A DNA stretch of 6,409 bases from Cellvibrio sp. GTDB taxonomy: Bacteria; Pseudomonadota; Gammaproteobacteria; Pseudomonadales; Cellvibrionaceae. The notes below the pieces were generated by a model, which ran no database searches, was not told the DNA's origin, and saw only the letters and a list, made by a program, of their open reading frames with translations. The stretch's first letter is position 1. Each line of letters opens with the position of its first letter. Position numbers and translations under genes: made by a program. Below are positions 1-5,426 of the stretch, piece after piece. The stretch lies in assembly GCA_003524365.1 (NCBI GenBank), contig DQHS01000045.1, positions 1,585 through 7,993 of the forward strand, read 5' to 3'.

Positions 1-720
1 CTGCCCAATGTTTATCCCGCGGGGCGACTGGATCATGATTCGGAAGGACTACTACTTCTGACTGATGACGGTGACTTGCAGCATCACATCAGCCACCCTG
101 CACATAAACAACCCAAAACCTATTGGGTACAAGTTGAGGGCGCGCCTAACAGTTACGCACTGACTAAATTACGCTTGGGTGTGGAGCTGAACGATGGCAT
201 GACGCAACCAGCCGAGGTGCGCCTTATCCCCACCCCCAACCTCTGGGAGCGAGTGCCACCAATTCGTACTCGGGTGAACATTCCAACTCAGTGGCTGGAA
301 ATTGTGATCACTGAGGGGCGCAATCGCCAAGTGCGTCGAATGACAGCCGCTGTCGGCCACCCTACTCTGCGGTTGGTGCGGGTAAAGATTGGCGATTGGA
401 CATTGGAAGGAATTGAACAAGGGAAATACAAAACCGAAACTGTGCAGCCACCCAAATCGACGACTAAAGCAGGTGTAAACGGAGCGCGTGCGAAAAATAA
501 TAACGTCAAATATAAACCTGCCAGCAAGAAGCCGGGGACAAACACGTCAAGCGCAAATAAACCGAATCTGAACAAAATACCCGCCAAGAAAACAACAAGC
601 GCGCCACAAAGTAAACCCGCTGCGCAAGGTGCAAATAAAACAGCGCACACAACAAAGCCGGTAGTTAAAACTCTGGTGATTCAAAAACCGAAACCCAAAC
701 GTATTGTTGATACAGACTAA
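1..720 (+). CDS. rluE: 23S rRNA pseudouridine(2457) synthase RluE, 5'-truncated by window, with a basic C-terminal tail
   Basis: Pseudouridine synthase of the RsuA/RluE group, expected to isomerise U2457 (E. coli numbering) of 23S rRNA during large-subunit assembly in the cytoplasm. The reading frame is open from the first base, so the true start lies upstream; the TTG at 76 is internal. The first visible residues include the family's catalytic block GRLDHDSEGL at codons 8-17, with the catalytic Asp at codon 11 (bases 31-33). Further on are the RluE-type stretch PPIRTRVNIPTQWL and the conserved EGRNRQVRRMTAAVGHPTLR (about codons 105-124), which closely resemble E. coli RluE. The catalytic domain ends near base 438. 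About 93 further residues follow (439-717), rich in Lys, Pro, Ala, Thr, Ser and Asn, with 18 Lys, 2 Arg and only 2 acidic residues, both at the very end. E. coli RluE has no such tail. The tail is probably disordered and RNA-binding (inference). RluE fits better than RsuA or RluB because of the PIR...IPTQWL segment. Confidence 0.9.
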   Translation: MPNVYPAGRLDHDSEGLLLLTDDGDLQHHISHPAHKQPKTYWVQVEGAPNSYALTKLRLGVELNDGMTQPAEVRLIPTPNLWERVPPIRTRVNIPTQWLEIVITEGRNRQVRRMTAAVGHPTLRLVRVKIGDWTLEGIEQGKYKTETVQPPKSTTKAGVNGARAKNNNVKYKPASKKPGTNTSSANKPNLNKIPAKKTTSAPQSKPAAQGANKTAHTTKPVVKTLVIQKPKPKRIVDTD

Positions 721-739
721 CTGGTGTTGCGGACAAAAA

Positions 740-767
740 AATAAGGCGCTCCGAAAAGCGCCTTATT
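740..767. terminator. Bidirectional intrinsic terminator between convergent rluE and HD-GYP gene
   Basis: Perfect inverted repeat with 11-bp arms, AATAAGGCGCT (740-750) and AGCGCCTTATT (757-767), closing a 6-base loop CCGAAA. Read on the minus strand, the stem runs directly into a T tract (the A run at 735-740 on the plus strand), so it is a good rho-independent terminator for the HD-GYP gene ending at 790. On the plus strand only the TTATT within the stem follows, so termination of rluE would be weaker. It occupies most of the 69-bp gap between the two stop codons. Confidence 0.9.
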
Positions 768-789
768 GATTAACGCCGATGTAGCAGGG

Positions 790-2049
790 TTATGCGAAGG
801 TGAAGCTTAATCCCTTCTCACGATATTCGCGTATACGAATTCCATAACTGCCATCGCAGAGTGCGCGTTTGATCAAAAAACCCTTATCCAAGGTTTTTTG
901 TTCCACTTCATTTAGGTTAATCACCTGCTCTTTTTCGAGCGGTTTATTTAAATCTTTTACCACAATAATTTTTGGCAGATGGCGGTAGCGGTGATTAGAC
1001 TCAAGCACAATTCCCACCAAACCATTTACTAATTCGACAATGCTGCCAGGCGGATACAAACCGATGCACTTGATAAATTCGAGCGCGAGCCGCTCATCAA
1101 AATGGGTGCCGCGATCCTGAAAGATACGTTTTAGTGCATCGGTACTGGGAATAGCGCGGGAATAACAGCGGTCGCCCGTCATTGCGTCGTAGGCATCGAC
1201 AATACAAATAATGCGCGCAAAATCGGAAATGCCCGCCGCTTTTAATTTGCGCGGATAACCTGTTCCATCAACCCGTTCATGGTGGCTATAGGCAACATCA
1301 ACAGTGGAATTGGGCACACCGGGTGATGACATCAGCAAATTGCGCCCGTGAACAGTGTGCGCTTTGATGATGTTAAATTCTTTGTCGGTGAGTTCTTCGC
1401 GTTTATTGAGAATTTGTGGGGGTACGCGCATTTTGCCCACATCGTGCAACAAACCACACAAGCCTAATTTTTCCAACTCTGGTTCGCTCATGCCAAGATG
1501 GCGCCCAAAAGCAATTGCCAATATGCACACGTTCAGACAATGTTCGGCGGTGTATTCATCCTCGTTGCGCATGCGCGACATCCAGATGAGCGCGTCAGCA
1601 TTGCGCAAAATACTGCCAACACAATCTTTGACTGTCGCTTTTGCCTGTTCGGTATTAACCACACCACCCAAACGCACATCTTCAAGCAGTGTCTTGGTCA
1701 GCTTCTTGGCTTCGCGAAATATCCCCAATGCCGCCTGATGCTCTTTTTGGGCTGCAATTTTATTGATATAGGATGTTGATTTAGCGATGGCAGGGCCAGC
1801 AACACCGCGCTCTTCCGGGGGGATCCACTGCTCACGCACCGCGTCTATCCACACATGTTGTGAAAACTCAGCCACAGTGTCGATGTCATCGAGACTTTCA
1901 ATCATAAAACCCTGCATCAGAAACGGGGTTTCCTGCCAGTCGCGATCCAGCTTGGAGACAAACATGCCTATTTTCAGCTCTGAGATATGGATTTTGATGG
2001 TACTAAGCTTCTTATCCACATAGCCCGGCTTTACTTCTCGCCGATCCAA
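790..2049 (-). CDS. HD-GYP domain cyclic-di-GMP phosphodiesterase with N-terminal DUF3391
   Basis: Predicted cytosolic enzyme of 419 residues that hydrolyses cyclic-di-GMP, the messenger controlling motility and biofilm formation. Residues about 17-140 are a DUF3391 region, with the typical IKIHISELKIGMFVSKLDR opening and TPFLMQGF. The HD-GYP domain spans about 160-330 and keeps its metal and signature residues: H170 in EHCLN, H202-D203 in LLHDVGK, H231, H256-H257-E258 and the GYP-loop motif HHERVDGTGYP (256-266), and D285. It therefore looks catalytically competent. The C-terminal YPPGSIVELVNG and RYRHLPKIIVV stretches (about 332-365) are usual for DUF3391-HD-GYP proteins. There is no signal peptide or membrane segment. 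The start is TTG, chosen because GAGG lies 5 nt upstream and no in-frame ATG or GTG lies between it and the upstream in-frame stop; GTG at codon 11 is an alternative with poorer SD spacing. A 231-nt spacer from mazG suggests its own promoter. Substrate preference (c-di-GMP or another dinucleotide) cannot be told from sequence. Confidence 0.9.
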   Translation of the reverse strand: MDRREVKPGYVDKKLSTIKIHISELKIGMFVSKLDRDWQETPFLMQGFMIESLDDIDTVAEFSQHVWIDAVREQWIPPEERGVAGPAIAKSTSYINKIAAQKEHQAALGIFREAKKLTKTLLEDVRLGGVVNTEQAKATVKDCVGSILRNADALIWMSRMRNEDEYTAEHCLNVCILAIAFGRHLGMSEPELEKLGLCGLLHDVGKMRVPPQILNKREELTDKEFNIIKAHTVHGRNLLMSSPGVPNSTVDVAYSHHERVDGTGYPRKLKAAGISDFARIICIVDAYDAMTGDRCYSRAIPSTDALKRIFQDRGTHFDERLALEFIKCIGLYPPGSIVELVNGLVGIVLESNHRYRHLPKIIVVKDLNKPLEKEQVINLNEVEQKTLDKGFLIKRALCDGSYGIRIREYREKGLSFTFA

Positions 2050-2054
2050 AGGAA

Positions 2055-2058
2055 CCTC
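2055..2058 (-). promoter_or_regulatory. Shine-Dalgarno GAGG for the TTG start of the HD-GYP gene
   Basis: On the minus strand GAGG(T) precedes the TTG codon at 2049-2047 with 5 intervening bases (TTCCT). This motif is the main reason for choosing the TTG start. An 11-bp palindrome, CACTA-T-TAGTG (2058-2068), abuts and overlaps it by one base; an arm length of 5 is not statistically striking in a gap of this size. Confidence 0.55.
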
Positions 2059-2115
2059 ACTATTAGTGTTTTTATTGTTACGGCAGGGGGGCTTTTATTA
2101 CTTGCTACCACTAAA

Positions 2116-2160
2116 TCATAGCTGCTTTTGAAACCGGCTACATGAAACAAAAAGCTATGA
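2116..2160. repeat. Interrupted 13-bp inverted repeat in the HD-GYP leader
   Basis: Plus-strand arms are TCATAGCT (2116-2123) and TTTTG (2126-2130) pairing with CAAAA (2148-2152) and AGCTATGA (2153-2160). This gives 13 base pairs with a 2-base bulge (GC, 2124-2125) and a 17-base loop. On the minus strand it would fold in the untranslated leader of the HD-GYP mRNA, about 65-110 nt before the start codon. The U tract needed for a terminator does not follow on either strand. It could be a leader RNA structure, an operator or a degenerate extragenic repeat; the sequence alone does not decide. Confidence 0.6.
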
Positions 2161-2191
2161 GGATGCAGACCTCTTATACCCTTAATGATGA

Positions 2192-2220
2192 ATTATGCGC
2201 CATCCATTAGATTAACCTAA
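2192..2220 (-). promoter_or_regulatory. Weak candidate sigma-70 promoter for the HD-GYP gene
   Basis: On the minus strand a -10-like CATAAT (2197-2192, 5 of 6 to consensus) stands 17 bases from TTAGGT (2220-2215), which matches the -35 consensus at only two positions. The poor -35 overlaps the dyad at 2213-2227, as expected if a regulator bound there. A second -10-like TATAAG (2178-2173) has no acceptable -35. This is a tentative call. Confidence 0.25.
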
Positions 2221-2280
2221 GAGGTTACATAGATAAAAATAAAGCAGAAGCTAAATTGCGGTTATTTACCCTATTTCACA

Positions 2281-3075
2281 TTACCGCTTTTTAGCTTCGT
2301 CCCAGAGACGATTCATTTCCTGGATGGAGGTTTCAGCCAAAGGTGTGGGGCTATGCGTCTCGATAAAATGAAACCGCTGTTCAAATTTTTGATTGGCGCG
2401 GCGCAAAGCTTGCTCAGGATCAATTTTTTGGTAACGTGCGATATTCACCACCGCAAATAACAAATCCCCTAGCTCCTCTTCAAGCGCAACCATATCACCC
2501 GAATCCAACTCGGCTTCCACTTCCATTAATTCTTCACGCACTTTGGCGATTGGGCCGTACACATCATCCCAATCAAATCCCACACTGGCGGCACGTTTTT
2601 GTAATTTGGCTGCGCGACTTAACGACGGAAGATTCAGCGGTACATCGGCAAGTATGCCATTCGCACCTTTTTCCGCGCGCTCTTGTTGCTTGATGGCCTC
2701 CCACCGCGCTTTAACATCGGACGATAATGTGTGACGATTTTCTACTCGACTGTGCAAAGTACCATCGGGAAAGACGTGCGGATGACGGCGAATTAGTTTG
2801 GCGACTAAATCAGAAACAACGCCCGCAAATTCAAACCGATCTTCCTCTTTGCCGAGCTGACTGTAAAAAATCACCTGGAATAATAAATCACCCAATTCTT
2901 CTTTGAGATGAACAAAATCCTGCTTTTCAATTGCGTCGACAACCTCGTAGGCTTCTTCCAACGTCGAGGGTGCGATACTGGCGTAATCCTGTTTGAGATC
3001 CCATGGGCAACCGGACTCCGGATCGCGCAAACGCGCCATTAAATAAAGTAAATCGTCGATGCTGTATTGGGTCAC
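2281..3075 (-). CDS. mazG: Nucleoside triphosphate pyrophosphohydrolase MazG
   Basis: Cytosolic all-alpha NTP pyrophosphatase that hydrolyses NTPs and dNTPs to monophosphate and pyrophosphate; in E. coli it is also linked to lowering ppGpp. At 264 residues it matches the 263-residue E. coli protein and keeps the tandem two-domain form. The N-terminal MazG repeat has the opening RLRDPESGCPWD (16-26), the metal-binding EEAYE (40-44) and EELGD (59-63), then RRHPHVF (96-102). The C-terminal repeat, the active one in E. coli, has GFDW (166-169), EELME (181-185), EEELGD (199-204) and RANQKFEQRF (226-235). A linker at about 103-121 is some 8 residues longer than in E. coli. The start is GTG, with AGGA 8 nt upstream inside the relA stop region; the gap to relA is only 10 nt, so the two are almost certainly cotranscribed and probably translationally coupled. 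No mazEF toxin-antitoxin pair lies between them, unlike in E. coli. Confidence 0.95.
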   Translation of the reverse strand: MTQYSIDDLLYLMARLRDPESGCPWDLKQDYASIAPSTLEEAYEVVDAIEKQDFVHLKEELGDLLFQVIFYSQLGKEEDRFEFAGVVSDLVAKLIRRHPHVFPDGTLHSRVENRHTLSSDVKARWEAIKQQERAEKGANGILADVPLNLPSLSRAAKLQKRAASVGFDWDDVYGPIAKVREELMEVEAELDSGDMVALEEELGDLLFAVVNIARYQKIDPEQALRRANQKFEQRFHFIETHSPTPLAETSIQEMNRLWDEAKKR

Positions 3076-3083
3076 AAATTAGA

Positions 3084-3087
3084 TCCT
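3084..3087 (-). promoter_or_regulatory. Shine-Dalgarno AGGA of mazG overlapping the relA stop codon
   Basis: On the minus strand the relA stop TAG (3088-3086) runs straight into GA, forming AGGA 8 bases before the mazG GTG start. Ribosomes terminating on relA would thus sit on the mazG initiation region, which supports coupled translation (inference from layout). Confidence 0.6.
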
Positions 3088-5326
3088 AATGTTTGCGGCG
3101 CGCCGAGGCGATGTTGGGCAATTGGTTGAGCTTGGTAAGAATGCGACTCAACTCATCGAAACTGCGAATTTCCACTGTCACCAGCATATCCACGGTGTTT
3201 TTGCGTTTATCCGATAAGGTTTGCATGGCAACAATATTGATGCGCTCTGTATCCAGCAACGTCGTAATATCTTTCAACAAACCATAGCGGTCATAGGCTT
3301 CGATAACCAGATCCACCGAGTAAAAGCTCTGCGGGGTATCACCCCACTCCACTTTGATAATACGTTGGGGTTCGTCGGTTTGCAGCTGCAAAATATTGGC
3401 GCAGTCCTGACGATGAATGGAAACGCCCTTGCCCAAAGTGATGTAACCCGTAATCGCATCACCCGGTACCGGGTTGCAGCAATTGGCAATTTGCGTGAGC
3501 AGGTTACCCACGCCTTCAATATAAAGATCTGAAGCTTTTTTCTGCCGAGGCGATTTTGCCTTAAACGGAATCAGCGGCTGTTGCGGATCAGCATCATCCA
3601 ATTGTTTTTGCGCAGCATTTAATACGTGCCCGACACCAATATCGCTCGCGCCTACGGCAGCGTAGAGATCATCGAGATTATTGAAGCGCAATTTTTTCGC
3701 GAGCTCTTCAAAATCCAGATCCAACAGCGCGAGGCGCTTGAATTCACGATCAAGCAGCGCTTGCCCTTCGGCGATATTTTTATCGCGCGCCTGTTGCTTG
3801 TACCAATGTTGAATTTTGGCGCGCGCTCGCGGCGTATTCACATAACCGAGTGCGGCATTGAGCCAATCGCGGCTGGGCGATTCCATTTTTCCGGTGAGAA
3901 TTTCCACCTGATCTGCATTGGTCAATTGGTAGTTGAGCGGTACTATGCGGTTATTGACCTTGGCACCGCGGCAGCGATGGCCAACATCAGTGTGAATCTT
4001 GTAAGCGAAATCGAGCGGCGTGGCAGTGCGTGGCAGATCCACCACATGGCCTTCGGGTGTAAACACGTAAATGCGATCCTGATTAACCGAGCGCAAATCA
4101 TCTTGCAAATGCTCGGAATCGCCACCCAATTCTTCATGCCACTCCAGCACCTGACGCAACCAGGCGATTTTTTGCTCGTAGCCGTCCTGCACGGCTTTGG
4201 TGTCGGTGCCCTTGTAACGCCAGTGCGCACAAACGCCCAGCTCAGATTCTTCGTGCATTTCCTGGGTGCGGATCTGAATCTCCAACACCTTGTTTTCCGG
4301 GCCCCACACAGCGGTATGTAATGAGCGGTAGCCATTCTCTTTGGGGGAGGCGATGTAGTCGTCAAATTCGTTGGGGATATTGCGCCAGAGGCTGTGCACT
4401 ATTCCGAGCACCGCGTAACAATCGCGCACACTGGGCACAAGGATGCGCACAGCACGAATATCGTATACCTGCGAAAAGGGAATGCCCTTGCGCTGCATTT
4501 TGCGCCAGATACTGTAGATGTGTTTCGCACGTCCACCAACGGAACCATCAATTCCCGCTTTTTTGAGTTCATTGCGAATCAAGTTAAGCAGGTTGTCGAT
4601 ATATTCCTGCCGCGCCAGTCGACGCTCATCCAATAACTTGGCGATGCGTTTGTAGTCATCGGGTTGCAGGTAGCGGAAGGACAAATCCTCCAGCTCCCAT
4701 TTGATATGACCAATGCCAAGACGATGGGCGAGCGGCGCGTAGATATCAGCCACTTCACGTGATACCTGACGGCGACGATCGGGCTCAGCATTTTTTACCG
4801 AGCGAATAGCACAGGTGCGTTCGGCCAGCTTGATCAGCGCGACGCGTACGTCATCCACCATGGACACCAGCATCTTGCGGATCTTTTCCGCCTGCTCGGT
4901 CGCTTGCGAACCCAGCACCCGCTCCTCTTCATTGCGCTGATAGCTAATGGCCGCCATGCGCAGCACACCTTTTACCAGTTTGCTGACGGTATCACCAAAG
5001 CGGGCTTGAACATCGATAAGGGTGATTTTGTGCTCACGTACAGAGCGGTAGAGAATTGCGGCGACCAAGGCGTCTTGATCAAGTTGTAAATCTGCGAGAA
5101 TTTCCGCCATCTCCAAACCGATGCGGAAGCAGGAGAAATCTTCCCCCCAGTTATGATCGTCATCGGCGTGAATATCGACCAACGACAAGGTCAGTTCAGC
5201 GGCGCGACGCAACTCTGCACGGCTGGTTTCCGACTGGGAATAGCCTTCGTTGAGGCGATCAATCCAGGCATCTATATCGACCTGACCATCCGCAGCTATG
5301 GGATGATCTGCTCTGACTTTAACCAT
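3086..5326 (-). CDS. relA: GTP/GDP pyrophosphokinase RelA, monofunctional (p)ppGpp synthetase
   Basis: Ribosome-associated stringent-response enzyme that transfers pyrophosphate from ATP to GDP or GTP when uncharged tRNA enters the A site. It has 746 residues, close to 744 in E. coli. The N-terminal pseudo-hydrolase domain (about 45-195) has lost its HD pair: AAILYRSVRE has Tyr-Arg (93-94) where SpoT/Rel have His-Asp, so it should not degrade ppGpp. The synthetase domain (about 235-375) shows GRAKHIYSIWRKMQRK, YDIRAVRI, the EFDD of monofunctional RelA (320-323), NGYRSLHT and the catalytic EIQIRT (349-354). Then come TGS (about 417-478, beginning DRIYVFTPEG), a helical region, the zinc-finger-like part with CC (616-617), H638 and C642, and a C-terminal ACT/RRM domain (about 670-743). 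The ATG at 5326 is preferred to the ATG two codons upstream (5332): the family begins MVxVR, and the weak GAAG is better spaced for it. It lies downstream of rlmD with a 100-nt leader. Confidence 0.97.
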   Translation of the reverse strand: MVKVRADHPIAADGQVDIDAWIDRLNEGYSQSETSRAELRRAAELTLSLVDIHADDDHNWGEDFSCFRIGLEMAEILADLQLDQDALVAAILYRSVREHKITLIDVQARFGDTVSKLVKGVLRMAAISYQRNEEERVLGSQATEQAEKIRKMLVSMVDDVRVALIKLAERTCAIRSVKNAEPDRRRQVSREVADIYAPLAHRLGIGHIKWELEDLSFRYLQPDDYKRIAKLLDERRLARQEYIDNLLNLIRNELKKAGIDGSVGGRAKHIYSIWRKMQRKGIPFSQVYDIRAVRILVPSVRDCYAVLGIVHSLWRNIPNEFDDYIASPKENGYRSLHTAVWGPENKVLEIQIRTQEMHEESELGVCAHWRYKGTDTKAVQDGYEQKIAWLRQVLEWHEELGGDSEHLQDDLRSVNQDRIYVFTPEGHVVDLPRTATPLDFAYKIHTDVGHRCRGAKVNNRIVPLNYQLTNADQVEILTGKMESPSRDWLNAALGYVNTPRARAKIQHWYKQQARDKNIAEGQALLDREFKRLALLDLDFEELAKKLRFNNLDDLYAAVGASDIGVGHVLNAAQKQLDDADPQQPLIPFKAKSPRQKKASDLYIEGVGNLLTQIANCCNPVPGDAITGYITLGKGVSIHRQDCANILQLQTDEPQRIIKVEWGDTPQSFYSVDLVIEAYDRYGLLKDITTLLDTERINIVAMQTLSDKRKNTVDMLVTVEIRSFDELSRILTKLNQLPNIASARRKH

Positions 5327-5364
5327 ACGCATTACTTCAAAAAAAGGGGCTTACTTATTATTCA

Positions 5365-5391
5365 CTGGAGGACAAAAACGGTGTCCTGCAG
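5365..5391. repeat. Imperfect hairpin in the relA leader
   Basis: Plus-strand arms CTGGAGGACA (5365-5374) and TGTCCTGCAG (5382-5391) pair at 9 of 10 positions around a 7-base loop. On the minus strand this lies between the rlmD stop and the relA start, about 40-65 nt before the relA ATG. No U tract follows directly, so it is not a standard terminator. An AATAAT -10-like hexamer follows closely on the minus strand, but without a convincing -35. Confidence 0.5.
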
Positions 5392-5426
5392 GCATCAGGC
5401 CCAAAATCGGATGTTGATCTAAAGAC

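Larger units (their letters stand above)
2050..2280. other. 231-bp AT-rich intergenic leader of the HD-GYP gene, several dyads
   Basis: Non-coding gap between the mazG stop and the HD-GYP start. By eye it is more AT-rich than the flanking genes. It holds a 13-bp interrupted hairpin (2116-2160), a short dyad TAACCT-AAG-AGGTTA (2213-2227), and an 8-bp inverted pair ACCTCTTA (2169-2176) / TAAGAGGT (2218-2225), whose second arm overlaps that dyad. It also has a run of six G (2085-2090 region) and the small palindrome beside the ribosome binding site. I see no strong rho-independent terminator after mazG, so some readthrough into the HD-GYP gene is possible. No credible small gene was found. Confidence 0.6.

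Noticed and set aside
76..78. TTG at 76 as the start of rluE
   Set aside because: The catalytic motif GRLDHDSEGL lies in the same open frame upstream of it, so the true start is off the window.
288..650. Minus-strand frame encoding a hydrophobic, membrane-like 120-residue peptide opposite rluE
   Set aside because: The apparent hydrophobicity arises because Lys AAA codons of the RluE tail read as Phe TTT on the other strand. The rluE frame is supported by strong homology upstream.
2142..2210. 22-codon plus-strand frame in the mazG/HD-GYP gap
   Set aside because: It has no Shine-Dalgarno sequence, runs against the direction of both neighbours and overlaps the hairpin arm; nothing supports translation.
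2050..2280. A GEMM-type cyclic-di-GMP riboswitch in front of the HD-GYP gene
   Set aside because: The conserved GEMM core and tetraloop-receptor sequences are not recognisable on the minus strand; only generic hairpins are visible.
3626..4321. Long open frame on the plus strand (231 codons) opposite relA
   Set aside because: It lies wholly antisense to the RelA synthetase/TGS-coding region, its translation resembles no family I recognise, and it lacks a clear ribosome binding site. It is explained by codon bias of the opposite gene.
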